Shown here: piece by piece, positions 19,197 through 30,965 of the stretch
Numbering within the stretch: position 1 is the stretch's first letter
Layout of the letters: each line of letters starts with the position of its first letter
Assembly: GCF_000024785.1 (NCBI RefSeq)
Contig: NC_013441.1
Coordinates: forward strand, 3,286,001-3,350,000
Length of the DNA: 64,000 bases
Reading direction: 5' to 3'
Origin: Gordonia bronchialis DSM 43247
GTDB lineage: Bacteria > Actinomycetota > Actinomycetes > Mycobacteriales > Mycobacteriaceae
The notes under the pieces: generated by a model
Seen by the model: only the letters and a program-made list of their open reading frames with translations
Told to the model about the DNA's origin: nothing
The model's database searches: none
Translations under genes and position numbers: made by a program

Positions 19197-22100
19197 TCAG
19201 ACACCGAATACCTTGAGCACCACGGCTTTTGCGCGTCGCGTCACTCGCAGGTAGTGCTCGAGGAACTCGGCGGCCTGATCCTGCGGCCAGCCGGCGGCAT
19301 AGGCGATCTGACGCAGCTGCCGGCCCGGACCGGGCAACTGGTCGATCGGTTTGCCACGGACCAGGACCAGAGCGTTGCGGGCCTTGGTCGCGGTGATCCA
19401 CGCGTCCTTGAGCAACGCGACATCGTTCTCGCCGAGCAGCTCGGCAGCACCGATCGCATCCAGCGACTCCAGCGTGGACGTGTTGTGCAGCGACCGGTAC
19501 CGGTGGGCGTAGCGCAGCTGCAGCAGCTGCACCGTCCACTCGATGTCGGCGAGTCCGCCGCGGCCGAGTTTGGTGTGCGTGGCCGGGTCCGCGCCACGTG
19601 GTAGCCGCTCGGCGTCCACGCGGGCCTTGATCCGGCGGATCTCCTTGACGGCTTCGGCGGACACCCCGCCCGCCGGATAGCGGATGCGGTCGGCCATGTG
19701 CAGGAAGTCGATACCCAGGTTCTCGTCGCCGGCCACCTGATGGGCGCGCAGCAGCGCCTGTATCTCCCACGGCTGCGCCCACTGGTCGTAGTAGGCGGCA
19801 TAGGCGGTGAGCGTGCGGACCACCTTTCCGTTGCGTCCCTCCGGGCGCAGTCCGGTGTCCACCTCGAGCGGCGGGTCGTCGCTGGGCGATCCCAGCATCG
19901 TTCGCACGTTCTCGGCGATGGTCTGCGACCAGCGCACAGCGGCCGCCTCGTCGACGTCGGGGTTGGGCTGGCACACGAACAACACGTCGGCGTCCGAGCC
20001 GTAGCCGAGTTCGCCGCCGCCGAGCCGGCCCATGCCGATCACCGCGATCCGCGCCGGGGCGGGCTCGCCGCGTTCGGCCTCCGAGGCGTTGATCACCACC
20101 GTCAGCGCGGCGTTGAGCACCGCCGCCCACACACTCGACAATGCGCGGCACACCTGCGGCACGTCCATCAGACCGAGCACGTCGGCCGAGGCGATCCGGA
20201 CGAGCTCGGCGCGCCGGTGCGAACGTGCCGCGGCCACCGCGCGTTTGAGGTCCTGCTGCCGCACCGTGGAGGCTATGAGTCCCTTGGCGACGTCTTCGGG
20301 ACGGACGTCGCAGAGCTTGGGTCCGTCCGGACCGTCGGAGTACTGATGGATGACCTCCGGTGAGCGCATCAGCATGTTCGCGATGTACTCCGAGGTGCCG
20401 AGTACCTTCATGAGCCGCTGCGCCACCACACCGTCGTCGCGGAGCAGCCGCAGGAACCAGTCGGCATCCTCCATGACGTCGCACAGACGCCGGTAATTGA
20501 GTAGCCCGGCGTCGGGATCGGGTGTGCGACTGATGGTCTCGAGGAGTTGCGGCAGGATCAGCAGTTGGATCTGTCCGCGCCGCCCGGGTGCATTGGACAA
20601 TGCCCGGATGTGATTCATCGCCCGGTCCGGCTTGGCGTAGCCGAGGGCCGCGAGGCGCCGTTCGGCCGACGAATCCGACAGCGTCAGTTCCTGCGTGTTG
20701 AACCGCGTCGCCGCCTCGAGCAGCGGGCGGTAGAACAGCTTCTCGTGCAGGCGACGCACACGCAGACTCTGATGGCGGATCTGTTCGCGCAGTACGCCGG
20801 TCGCGTCGAGTTCACCCTCTCGGCGGATGTGCGCCGCGCGCGCGAGCCAGCGCATGCCCTCGTCGTCGTCGAACTCGGGCAGCAAATGGGTGCGCGAGAG
20901 TCGCTGCAACTGCAGCCGGTGTTCGAGCAACCGCAGGAATTGGTAGGACGCACCGAGATTCGCGCCGTCGTCGCGTCCCACGTACCCACCTGCGGTGAGG
21001 GCGGCGAGTGCGTCGACGGTGGGCATCACCCGCAGACTCTCGTCGATGCGGCCGTGCACCATCTGCAGCAGTTGCACCGCGAACTCGACGTCGCGCAGGC
21101 TGCCGCTGCCGAGCTTCAGGTTGCGTGCGCGCAGGTCCTCGGGCACCAGCGATTCCACGCGGCGGCGCATCGCCTGCACCTCCGGTACGAAGTCCTCGCG
21201 CTCGGCCGCCTGCCACACCATCGGTTTGACCGCCGCGATGTAGTCGTCGGCGAGTTGCATGTCACCGGTCATCGCGCGGGCCTTGAGCAGCGCCTGGAAC
21301 TCCCACGTCTTGGCCCACCGTTTGTAGTAGGCGACATGCGATTCCAGGGTGCGGGTCAGCGCACCGGCCTTGCCCTCCGGGCGCAGCGCCGCGTCGACCT
21401 CGAAGAAGGCCAGCGATCCCACCCGCATCATCTCGCCCGCGATGCGTGCGGCCACCCCGTCGGCCGGTTCGCTGACGAAGATGATGTCCACGTCGCTGAC
21501 GTAATTGAGTTCGCGCGCACCGCATTTGCCCATCGCGATCACCGCGAGGCGGACCGGTATCGGCTTGTCGCCGCAGACCTCACGGTAGGCCACCGCCAGC
21601 GCGGCGGTCAGTGCCGCGTCGGCCATGTCCGCGAGGTACGCGCCGACCTCCGGGAACCACATCACCGGCTCGTCCTCGACGGTGGAGGCCACGTCGTGCG
21701 CCGCGAGACGCAGCATCAGGTTGCGGTAGGCCAGCCGCAGCGCCACCACGGCCTTCGGTCCGGTGAGACCCGCCCGATGAATCCGGTTGCCCTTCTCGAG
21801 TTCGCCGGGTTCGGCGATGGCGTCGACCGATTCCAGCATCAGGCGGTCGATCTCATCGCGGTCCGGCAGTTCGTCGTCGAGCAGTAGACGCCAGCTCGCC
21901 GGCTCGGCCACGAGATGGTCGGCGAGCGCATCCGAGGACCCGATCACCGCGAACAGCCGGCCCCGAAAACCCTTGTCGGCCCGGATCGCCGCGTCGATCT
22001 CCGACCATTCCTCGGCGCCCACCTCGGCATACAGGCGGGTCAGTGTGCGTAGCGCGAGGTCCGCGTCGGGTGAACGCGACAACGACCACAGCACGTCGAT

Positions 22101-22235
22101 CGCGGCCTTGTCGTTCCAGCCCAGCCGGGCGAGGTCGTCGGCGGCCGACTTCTCCAGCAGACCGAGGCGCCCGGGACTGGGCAGCGCACTGCGCCCGGCC
22201 GGCCGGCCGGGCGCCGGCCCTGAAACGTTCGTCAC
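19197..22235 (-). CDS. glnE: Bifunctional glutamine synthetase adenylyltransferase/adenylyl-removing enzyme
   Basis: A 1012-aa enzyme that adds or removes AMP on the Tyr of GlnA1. It has two nucleotidyltransferase halves: the N-terminal [19 protein letters not shown] with DVDIIFV, and the C-terminal [19 protein letters not shown] with ADVLFV, each followed by a helical GlnE domain ([15 protein letters not shown] and [16 protein letters not shown]). Full length for the family. GTG 22235 is the likely start; the first ~20 residues are Gly/Pro/Arg-rich. It lies 61 bp downstream of glnA2. Its target in the window is GlnA (Tyr about 405); GlnA2 lacks that residue. Confidence 0.97.
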   Translation of the reverse strand: MTNVSGPAPGRPAGRSALPSPGRLGLLEKSAADDLARLGWNDKAAIDVLWSLSRSPDADLALRTLTRLYAEVGAEEWSEIDAAIRADKGFRGRLFAVIGSSDALADHLVAEPASWRLLLDDELPDRDEIDRLMLESVDAIAEPGELEKGNRIHRAGLTGPKAVVALRLAYRNLMLRLAAHDVASTVEDEPVMWFPEVGAYLADMADAALTAALAVAYREVCGDKPIPVRLAVIAMGKCGARELNYVSDVDIIFVSEPADGVAARIAGEMMRVGSLAFFEVDAALRPEGKAGALTRTLESHVAYYKRWAKTWEFQALLKARAMTGDMQLADDYIAAVKPMVWQAAEREDFVPEVQAMRRRVESLVPEDLRARNLKLGSGSLRDVEFAVQLLQMVHGRIDESLRVMPTVDALAALTAGGYVGRDDGANLGASYQFLRLLEHRLQLQRLSRTHLLPEFDDDEGMRWLARAAHIRREGELDATGVLREQIRHQSLRVRRLHEKLFYRPLLEAATRFNTQELTLSDSSAERRLAALGYAKPDRAMNHIRALSNAPGRRGQIQLLILPQLLETISRTPDPDAGLLNYRRLCDVMEDADWFLRLLRDDGVVAQRLMKVLGTSEYIANMLMRSPEVIHQYSDGPDGPKLCDVRPEDVAKGLIASTVRQQDLKRAVAAARSHRRAELVRIASADVLGLMDVPQVCRALSSVWAAVLNAALTVVINASEAERGEPAPARIAVIGMGRLGGGELGYGSDADVLFVCQPNPDVDEAAAVRWSQTIAENVRTMLGSPSDDPPLEVDTGLRPEGRNGKVVRTLTAYAAYYDQWAQPWEIQALLRAHQVAGDENLGIDFLHMADRIRYPAGGVSAEAVKEIRRIKARVDAERLPRGADPATHTKLGRGGLADIEWTVQLLQLRYAHRYRSLHNTSTLESLDAIGAAELLGENDVALLKDAWITATKARNALVLVRGKPIDQLPGPGRQLRQIAYAAGWPQDQAAEFLEHYLRVTRRAKAVVLKVFGV

Positions 22236-22296
22236 ACCCCAAACCGTAGCGAGCCGGGACCGAACCGGTAACGGCGGTACCCAGGTGAGCGACGCC

Positions 22297-23637
22297 TCAG
22301 AGCGGCAGGTAGCTCTTCAACTCGAACGGGGTGACGAGGCTGCGGTAGTTGGTCCACTCCGACCATTTGTTGCGCAGGAAGTAGTCGAAGACGTGCTCGC
22401 CGAGCGCCTCGGCAACCAGCTCCGACTTCTCCATCTGGTGCAACGCCTCGGCCAGACTGCCGGGAAGCTCCTGGTAACCCATCGCGCGACGCTCGGCCGG
22501 GGTCAGCGCCCACACGTCGTCCTCGGCCTCATCGGGCAGCTCGTACCCCTCGGTGATGCCCTTCAGGCCGGCGGCGAGGAGCACCGCGAAGGTCAGGTAG
22601 GGGTTGCACGCCGAATCCGGACTGCGGACCTCGACGCGACGCGACGACGCCTTGTTGGGCGTGTACAGCGGCAGCCGGATCAACGCCGAACGGTTGGCTC
22701 CACCCCAGGTGGCCGCGGTCGGGGCCTCACCACCGTGGATGAGTCGCTTGTAGCTGTTGACCCACTGGTTGGTGACCGCGCTGATCTCCGCGGCGTGATG
22801 CAGGATGCCGGCGATGAACTTCTTGCCGGTGTCCGACAGTTGCATCGGGTCGTCGGGATTGTGGAAGGCGTTGATGTCGCCTTCGAACAGACTCATGTGG
22901 GTGTGCATGGCCGAGCCGGGGTGCTCGGAGAACGGCTTGGGCATGAACGTCGCCCACGTACCCTCCCCGATGGCGACCTCTTTGATCACGTACCGGAAGG
23001 TCATCACGTTGTCGGCCATCGACAGCGCATCGGCGTAGCGCAGGTCGATCTCCTGCTGGCCGGGCGCGCCCTCGTGATGGGAGAACTCGACGGAGATCCC
23101 CATCGACTCGAGCGCCTCGATGGCGTGCCGGCGGAAGTTGGGGGCCGAATCGTGCACGGCCTGGTCGAAGTAGCCGCCGGAATCCGCGGGCACCGGCACA
23201 CTGCCGTCCAGCGGCGCCTCCTTGAGGAGGAAGAACTCGATCTCGGGGTGCACGTAGCAGCTGAAGCCCTGGTCGGCGGCCTTGTTGAGCTGCCTGCGCA
23301 ACACGTGCCGGGAATCGGCCCAGCTCGGCGTACCGTCGGGCATCGCGATGTCGCAGAACATCCGGGCCGAGTGGTGACGTCCGGCCGAGGTGGTCCACGG
23401 CAGGATCTGGAACGTGGAGGGATCGGGCTTGGCAACCGTGTCGGCCTCCGACACCCGGGAGAGTCCTTCGATCGCCGAACCGTCGAATCCGATGCCCTCG
23501 GCGAATGCGCCTTCGAGTTCGGCCGGGGCGATCGCCACCGACTTGAGATAACCGAGGACGTCGGTGAACCATAGGCGGACGAATCGGATGTCGCGCTCTT
23601 CGAGGGTCCGCAGCACGAATTCCTTTTGGCGATCCAT
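22297..23637 (-). CDS. glnA2: Glutamine synthetase GlnA2 (non-adenylylated type)
   Basis: A 446-aa type I GS that begins [20 protein letters not shown], as Rv2222c does. Catalytic blocks are present: [66 protein letters not shown] and [19 protein letters not shown]. At the position of the adenylylated Tyr it has Trp ([10 protein letters not shown]), so it should escape GlnE control although glnE is the next gene. Homology supports ATG 23637; an ATG 12 bp upstream (23649) is also possible, and neither has a convincing RBS. In relatives GlnA2 is non-essential and of uncertain physiological role. Confidence 0.95.
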   Translation of the reverse strand: MDRQKEFVLRTLEERDIRFVRLWFTDVLGYLKSVAIAPAELEGAFAEGIGFDGSAIEGLSRVSEADTVAKPDPSTFQILPWTTSAGRHHSARMFCDIAMPDGTPSWADSRHVLRRQLNKAADQGFSCYVHPEIEFFLLKEAPLDGSVPVPADSGGYFDQAVHDSAPNFRRHAIEALESMGISVEFSHHEGAPGQQEIDLRYADALSMADNVMTFRYVIKEVAIGEGTWATFMPKPFSEHPGSAMHTHMSLFEGDINAFHNPDDPMQLSDTGKKFIAGILHHAAEISAVTNQWVNSYKRLIHGGEAPTAATWGGANRSALIRLPLYTPNKASSRRVEVRSPDSACNPYLTFAVLLAAGLKGITEGYELPDEAEDDVWALTPAERRAMGYQELPGSLAEALHQMEKSELVAEALGEHVFDYFLRNKWSEWTNYRSLVTPFELKSYLPL

Positions 23638-23661
23638 GATCGCCGACATTAGAAGTAGCCT

Positions 23662-23677
23662 GTTAAATCCGTGTTAC
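23662..23677 (-). promoter_or_regulatory. Weak GlnR-box candidate upstream of glnA2
   Basis: On the minus strand GTAAC-ACGGAT-TTAAC has one perfect gTnAC half and a 3/5 match in the GaAAC half with correct 6-bp spacing, 25 bp before the glnA2 start. The closeness to the start would suit repression more than activation. Low-confidence motif call. Confidence 0.35.
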
Positions 23678-23896
23678 ATGCACAATTCGAACTCGATGTC
23701 CTGCGGTTTTCGCTGCCCCATCCCATCATCCGGGACGTGGATACGCAATGGTGAGAAGGCCCCGATAACCGGGGGGCCACTGTGACCAATGCCATAGCGA
23801 CGGCGGGGTTCGACGGCGCTCGGCGGTGAGAGAATCGAGGCTGTCCGTATCAACCCGGGTACCTGCATCAGGACTCGAGGCAGAAAAGAGACAACG

Positions 23897-25764
<1,868 letters not shown>

Positions 25765-25775
25765 CGGCCGCGACG

Positions 25776-25939
25776 TAGGGCGTGTCTCTCAGTTCCACTG
25801 CGAGGGATTGGCGGAATCGATTGTGCCCTGGCAAGGCGGAGGAGAGAGCGATAGCAGCGCTATCGTGATTCGACGACAACGCAGCCAGGGTGCAATCGAG
25901 CCGCCAAGACCCGCAAAGGGAATTGGGAGACACGCCCTA
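25776..25939. mobile_element. MITE-like element with long imperfect terminal inverted repeats
   Basis: The outer 13 bp are perfect inverted repeats (TAGGGCGTGTCTC at 25776-25788; GAGACACGCCCTA at 25927-25939). The match continues inward, with mismatches, for about 50 bp on each side: shared blocks in order are TTCC, GCG, TTGGCGG, TCGATTG and CCCTGGC. A small symmetrical core CGATAGC-AGC-GCTATCG sits near the middle. There is no transposase gene; total length is 164 bp, and TA at both outer ends could be the duplicated target dinucleotide. It lies between pip and the CYTH-CHAD gene, 39 bp before the latter's start. Confidence 0.8.
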
Positions 25940-25977
25940 ATACACTGGCGGCACTGACGTCGTCGACAGGAGGACAC

Positions 25978-27468
25978 GTGGCCGCATCCGAACAGATCGA
26001 GGTCGAGCTCAAGTTCGACGTGGATGCCGGCCATGCCGCCCCGGATCTCCGCGCCCTGCCGGGTGTGGTCTCGGCCACCGATCCGGAGACGTTTGCTTTG
26101 GACGCAACGTATTTCGACACCGAAGCGCTGGATCTGGCGGGCAACGCCATCACCATGCGTCGGCGTACCGGCGGTCCCGACGCCGGCTGGCACCTCAAAC
26201 GTCCGACGACGGTGCGTGGCGCCCGCCGCGAGACCCGGCTCACCTTCGACGACGCACCCGCAGACGGCGACATCCCGGCCGATCTGCTCACCCCGGTACT
26301 GGCGCTCACCCGCTCCCGGCCGTTGGCGCCGGTGGCCGTGATCTCCACCTCACGCACGGTGACCGTCCTCATCGGCGCCGACGGCGTCCGCCTCGCCGAG
26401 GTCGCCGAGGACCTGGTGACCGCGCAGTCGCTTTTGCCCGGCGGACACCATCAGCAGTGGGCGGAATGGGAATTCGAGCTCATCGAGGGTGACGCCCGCC
26501 TTCTGAAGGCGGCCGCCAAGGTACTGCGGTCGGCCGGCGGGCGCGAACCGTCGAGCGCCTCCAAACTCGCCCGCGCCATCGGATCGACGCCGACGGTACA
26601 CAAGCCGCGACTCTCCAAGAGGCCCACCGCACTCGAACTCGTCATCACCGACGTCGCACTGCACCGCAACGCGCTCATCGCCTACGACCCGCTCGTCCGG
26701 ATCGACGCCGAAGACGCCGTCCACCAGATGCGGGTGTCCACTCGTCGCCTGCGCAGCGTCCTCTCCGGTTTTCCGACGGTCCTGGACTCGGTTCGCACCG
26801 AGCACCTCAACGCCGAGTTGAAGTTGCTGGCCCAGATCCTCGGCGACGCACGCGATTCCGAGGTCCAGCTGGCCCTCGACGAGGCCCTGCTACGGGACGA
26901 ACCGGCCTCGGCCGCACTCATCGCCGAGTTGGCGGGGACCCAGACCGCCGCGCACGATCGGGCGCTTCGCCATGCGCATTCGGCGATGTCGTCGAACCGC
27001 TATTTCACGCTGCTCGACGCGATCGACGAACTCATCGCGGCGCCCCCGCCCGGCCCCGACGCCGAGATCCCGGCCACCGAAGCCGTCGACAAGGCGATCG
27101 CGAAGAGCCGCAAGCACATCGAGAAGGCACAGAAGCGTCTGGCCGAGCTACCGGAGGGCTCCGACGACTGGGAGGAGCAGCTGCACACCATCCGCAAGCG
27201 GGCCAAGCGGCTGCGGTACAGCATCGACGCCGCCGAACCACTCGGACGGAAGAAGGACAAGAAGATCGGCGCCGCCGCCAAAGCGATCCAATCGGCGCTC
27301 GGTGACTTCAACGACGCCCGTATCAACCGGACCCGCTTGGCCGAGCTGGCTGCCAGTGGCCGGCTCTCGGGGGAGGACATGTTCGTCCTGGGCCGCATCG
27401 ACGCCCGGCTCGAGGCCGACACCGAAACGGCCATCGCCGACTACCGCAAGGCCGCCAAGAAGCTCTGA
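25978..27468 (+). CDS. CYTH and CHAD domain protein
   Basis: A 496-aa two-domain protein equivalent to Rv2226. The N-terminal CYTH (triphosphate tunnel) domain shows the ExExK motif (IEVELKFD), TYFDTEALDLA, MRRRTGG, WHLKRP and WAEWEFELIEG. From about residue 220 comes a helical CHAD domain with conserved histidines and basic residues (VHQMRVSTRRLRSVLSGF, HTIRKRAKRLRYSIDAAEPLG, LGDFNDARI). CHAD binds polyphosphate, and CYTH cleaves triphosphates, so a role in polyphosphate metabolism is likely. The start is GTG with an excellent RBS (AGGAGGACAC). A MITE lies immediately upstream. Confidence 0.92.
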   Translation: MAASEQIEVELKFDVDAGHAAPDLRALPGVVSATDPETFALDATYFDTEALDLAGNAITMRRRTGGPDAGWHLKRPTTVRGARRETRLTFDDAPADGDIPADLLTPVLALTRSRPLAPVAVISTSRTVTVLIGADGVRLAEVAEDLVTAQSLLPGGHHQQWAEWEFELIEGDARLLKAAAKVLRSAGGREPSSASKLARAIGSTPTVHKPRLSKRPTALELVITDVALHRNALIAYDPLVRIDAEDAVHQMRVSTRRLRSVLSGFPTVLDSVRTEHLNAELKLLAQILGDARDSEVQLALDEALLRDEPASAALIAELAGTQTAAHDRALRHAHSAMSSNRYFTLLDAIDELIAAPPPGPDAEIPATEAVDKAIAKSRKHIEKAQKRLAELPEGSDDWEEQLHTIRKRAKRLRYSIDAAEPLGRKKDKKIGAAAKAIQSALGDFNDARINRTRLAELAASGRLSGEDMFVLGRIDARLEADTETAIADYRKAAKKL

Positions 27469-27481
27469 GTACCCACCCCAC

Positions 27482-27502
27482 CGCCGGCCCCGACTGCCGG
27501 CG
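27482..27502. terminator. Hairpin between convergent CYTH-CHAD and RNB genes
   Basis: CGCCGGC (27482-27488) and GCCGGCG (27496-27502) pair perfectly around the 7-base loop CCCGACT. The 55-bp gap between two converging genes makes a bidirectional terminator plausible, but there is no T-run. Confidence 0.4.
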
Positions 27503-27523
27503 CAACCAGCAGTGGGGCGAAGC

Positions 27524-28951
27524 TCAACCAACGCGTGGGGCCGGCGCGAAACTCACCTTCCGTTCGACGGGATCTGCCGCGGTCAGGGTGACCGGCAGCC
27601 GGGTCCCCTGCTCGAGTGTGCCGTCGCACGATGCGAGGACCGCCGGTTCCTCGATGAAGATCTGGGCCGGTCGTTTGCCGTCGGCCTGCGCCAGCACCAC
27701 CGCGTCGAAGCGCTCGCCCACCCGATCTTCGAGGACCACCGCCTCGGTGAGGTCGATGCTCTCGCGATCGGCCGACGCCCCGAGCGAGTCGGCGGCGCGC
27801 AGGATCTTCGGCAATGTGGGCAGCGCCCGGATCACCCAGTCGGGCACCGGTTGTCCGGCGGTGACCGCCAAACAGACCTCGGTGGCGAAGCGATCCCCGA
27901 GTCGACGCAGCGGCGCGGTGACGTGGGCGTAGACACCGCCGATCGCGGCGTGCACCATCTCGTCGGCGGCCGGTGGCGCTACCCCGTCGCCGAGCGCGAG
28001 GTAGCCGGCGCCGCGCATCAGCCCGGCGGCGTGCGACATCAGCGCGAGGGTGGCGGGCATATCTGGCGGAAGGCCGGCGAGGAACTGTCCGGGGGTCTGA
28101 TCGTCGGGCCACCCGACGCCGAGTGCTCGTGCGGTGGCTCGCAGGTCGGCGACGGCCTGCGCGGGAGCCGGCGGCAGGGTGCGCAGCAGGCCGATCCCGG
28201 CGTCACGCATGATCTCACCCGCGCACCGTCCGGTCAGCAGTGACAACTGCGAATTCCACAGATCGGCCGGGGTGCGCGGCGCGATCTGCAACACCCAGCG
28301 CCCGTCGACGTCGCGCACCACCTCCTGGTCGGGCAGATCGAGTTCGATCGCCCCGCCGGCCAGTGCGACGCGCCGGCGCAGCTCGCCGAACTCGGGCAGC
28401 GCGGTGATCGAGGGATGCAGACGGCCTGCGGCCGCGTCGGTGGCCACCCCGGCGTAGTCGAGTCGCGCCACCGACCGCACCCGGGCGCGCCGCACGTCGA
28501 CGTCGGTGACCGCACCCTCGCGGGTGACCCGGATCGTCCACAGCACACACGGCCGAACCTGTTCGGGCAGAAGCGATCCCGCCCCCTCGGAGAGTGCCCG
28601 CGGATGCAGCGGCACCGATCCGTCGGGAAAGTAGACGGTGGTGCCCCGGCGTCGGCTCTCCTGATCAAGCGCACCCTCTGGCTGCATCAGCGCGGCCACG
28701 TCGGCGATCGCGTAGTGGACGGTGTAACCGTCGGCGTCGGCGGCCAGGTGCACGGCCTGGTCGAGATCCATCGATCCGGGCGGGTCGATCGTGACGAACG
28801 GGAGGTCGGTGCGGTCCTCCCGTTCGTCACCGAACCGGTCGGTCGCCGCCGCGGCCTCGGCGAGCGCGGCATCACCGTAGTCCTCGCTCACCCCGAGCTC
28901 ACCGCGGATCGCATCGAAGTCGATATCGGGTGCCGAGAGTCTGCGTTGCAC
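27524..28951 (-). CDS. RNB-domain exoribonuclease (RNase II/R family)
   Basis: A 475-aa 3'-5' exoribonuclease. The catalytic RNB domain begins DLPFVTIDPPGSMDLDQAVHLA, carrying the metal-binding aspartates, and continues VHYAIADVAALMQPEGALD, RGTTVYFPDGSVPLHPRALSE and EIMRDAGIGLLRTLPPAPAQ. The C-terminal HAAIGGVYAHVTAPLRRLGDRFATEV matches the family's TSPIRRY-type region with Ala-Pro in place of Ser-Pro. It is shorter than E. coli RNase R and lacks obvious N-terminal cold-shock and C-terminal S1 domains, as other actinobacterial versions do. It faces rnpB divergently. Confidence 0.92.
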   Translation of the reverse strand: MQRRLSAPDIDFDAIRGELGVSEDYGDAALAEAAAATDRFGDEREDRTDLPFVTIDPPGSMDLDQAVHLAADADGYTVHYAIADVAALMQPEGALDQESRRRGTTVYFPDGSVPLHPRALSEGAGSLLPEQVRPCVLWTIRVTREGAVTDVDVRRARVRSVARLDYAGVATDAAAGRLHPSITALPEFGELRRRVALAGGAIELDLPDQEVVRDVDGRWVLQIAPRTPADLWNSQLSLLTGRCAGEIMRDAGIGLLRTLPPAPAQAVADLRATARALGVGWPDDQTPGQFLAGLPPDMPATLALMSHAAGLMRGAGYLALGDGVAPPAADEMVHAAIGGVYAHVTAPLRRLGDRFATEVCLAVTAGQPVPDWVIRALPTLPKILRAADSLGASADRESIDLTEAVVLEDRVGERFDAVVLAQADGKRPAQIFIEEPAVLASCDGTLEQGTRLPVTLTAADPVERKVSFAPAPRVG

Positions 28952-29004
28952 GACTTCGACCCTAACCGCCGAACCCGCGTCGGCGACGGTGGCTTATCCT
29001 GACG

Positions 29005-29441
<437 letters not shown>

Positions 29442-29460
29442 ACCCCGTCACGGTCGGGGG

Positions 29461-30117
29461 TCAGCGCAGATGCGAGGTGTCGTTGACGAGGCGCACCACC
29501 GACCCGCCGTCGTCGAAGAACTCCGCGATGGAGATCGACGCGAGATCGAGGTGCAGGCGGAACAGCAGTTCCGGTCCGACGCGCAGCGCCTCCCGCAGCA
29601 ACGACTTGATCGGTGTGACATGGGAGACCACCACCACGGTCTGACCCGGATACCGTTGAACGAGTTCGTCTTTGACGTCGGACACGCGTTTCGCGACGGC
29701 CGCGAAGCTCTCCCCGCCCGGGGCGGGCACCTCCACGTCGCCCAGCCACCGTGCGTGCACGTGCGGGTCACGCGCGGCCGCCTCGGTGAACGTCAGGCCC
29801 TCCCACTCGCCGAAGTCGGTCTCGATGAGTCCCTCGTGTTCGTCGACGTCGACACCGATCCGCTCGGCGACGGCGCCCGCGGTCTGCAGGGTGCGTCGCA
29901 GCGGTGAGGAGACGACGGCCGCGATCTCCCCGTCGCCGGCGTGCGCCAAGGAACCGAAGGCGGCAGCGGCGGCCTGCGCCTGCCGGCGTCCGGTCTCGGT
30001 CAGCTCCGGATTGCCGCGTCCGGAATACCGGCGATCCACCGACAGCGCGGTCTGCCCGTGCCGCAGCAGGATCACCCGCGTCGCGGCCCCCCGCTGCCCC
30101 TGCCAGGACGGTGCCAT
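29461..30117 (-). CDS. Histidine phosphatase family protein (CobC/phosphoglycerate-mutase-like)
   Basis: A 218-aa acid phosphatase. RHG motif: VILLRHGQTALSVDRRYSGRGNPELTETGRRQA; second-site VSSPLRRTLQTA; ETDFGEWEGLTF; the distal histidine in VVVVSHVTPIKSLLREAL. These are features of alpha-ribazole or broad phosphatases. In M. tuberculosis the equivalent Rv2228c carries an extra N-terminal RNase H domain; here the protein starts right at the phosphatase and no RNase H sequence precedes it. ATG 30117 lies 3 bp after the zinc-ribbon stop, so the two are co-transcribed. Confidence 0.92.
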   Translation of the reverse strand: MAPSWQGQRGAATRVILLRHGQTALSVDRRYSGRGNPELTETGRRQAQAAAAAFGSLAHAGDGEIAAVVSSPLRRTLQTAGAVAERIGVDVDEHEGLIETDFGEWEGLTFTEAAARDPHVHARWLGDVEVPAPGGESFAAVAKRVSDVKDELVQRYPGQTVVVVSHVTPIKSLLREALRVGPELLFRLHLDLASISIAEFFDDGGSVVRLVNDTSHLR

Positions 30118-30120
30118 CGG

Positions 30121-30858
30121 CTACAGCCCGGAATCGGCGGTGCGGACCAGGATCGCGCCGCACTCATCGCACCGGATCACCTCGTCTGGGGCGGCTGCGG
30201 CAATGCGGGCGATGGTGCCGCGGTCGAGTTCCATCCGGCACGCACCGCATCGGCGTGCCTGCAACTTGCCCGCGCCGATCCGGCCCGCCGAGCGCTGACG
30301 GTCGTAGGTGGCCAACAACTCCGGGTCGATCGTCGCGGCCAGGCCGGCACGCCGCTCCCGCACGCCGTCGAGGTCCTCGTCGATGACGGCGATCGACTTC
30401 TCCCGACCGGCCCGCAACTCGGCGAGCCGTCCCTCGAGGTGGTCGATGGTGGCCGCCGCCCGCGTCCGCTCGGCCTCGGTCGCCTCCTGCCGCTCCATCA
30501 CGGCGAGCAGATCGTCTTCGAGGGCGGCCCGGCGCCGGCCGAGTCCGGCGAGTTCGTGCTGGAGTTCGGAGAGCGCCTTGGGTGCCAGTCCCCCGGCCGT
30601 CAGCAGAGCCGAGTCCTTCTGTTCCCGCGCCGCCATCCCGGTGACCTCGGAATCGATCCGACGATACTCACGCCCGAGGTCCTCCCCGGCCATCTCGGAA
30701 CGCACCAGATCATCGCGTGCCGCCTCCAGCGCGCTGGTCACCTCGGCGATCTCGGCATCCTCCGGAAGCTTCGAACGACGGTGTTGCAGGCGGGCGATCT
30801 CGGCGTCGGCGTCCGCGAGGTCCAGCACCAGTCGCTGGGCACCGGCGTCCACTTTCAT
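30121..30858 (-). CDS. Coiled-coil zinc-ribbon protein (C4-type, DUF164-like)
   Basis: A 245-aa protein with a long antiparallel coiled coil (residues about 5-175, many heptads of Leu/Ala with Glu/Arg/Lys) and a C-terminal zinc ribbon with two CxxC knuckles (ARRCGACRMELDRG and VIRCDECGAILVR). This is the Rv2229c family, nearly always paired with the Nif3-type gene as here. Likely a nucleic-acid or protein-binding adaptor; function unproved. The stop at 30121 is followed after 3 bp by the phosphatase. Confidence 0.9.
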   Translation of the reverse strand: MKVDAGAQRLVLDLADADAEIARLQHRRSKLPEDAEIAEVTSALEAARDDLVRSEMAGEDLGREYRRIDSEVTGMAAREQKDSALLTAGGLAPKALSELQHELAGLGRRRAALEDDLLAVMERQEATEAERTRAAATIDHLEGRLAELRAGREKSIAVIDEDLDGVRERRAGLAATIDPELLATYDRQRSAGRIGAGKLQARRCGACRMELDRGTIARIAAAAPDEVIRCDECGAILVRTADSGL

Positions 30859-30901
30859 TGCGGCCTCCTGAGTTCGGGCATCTCACAACCGTACGCGTCG
30901 G

Positions 30902-30935
30902 GCACCGTCGTACCGCAGGCGCCGTCGTACCGCAG
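30902..30935. repeat. 17-bp tandem duplication upstream of the zinc-ribbon gene
   Basis: GCACCGTCGTACCGCAG (30902-30918) is followed directly by GCGCCGTCGTACCGCAG (30919-30935), differing at one base. It lies in the 107-bp gap between the Nif3-type and zinc-ribbon genes, in the latter's leader. Confidence 0.9.
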
Positions 30936-30965
30936 AGACCCGAGACCCGGCCGATCGCGCCGAAT

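Noticed and set aside
18853..20484. 543-codon open frame antisense/offset within glnE and the EEP gene
   Set aside because: Arg/Gly/Ala-rich nonsense; it overlaps two well-supported genes in another frame of the same strand.
29443..29459. rho-independent terminator of rnpB
   Set aside because: Only a short CCCCG/CGGGG stem without T-run; too weak to list as a terminator.
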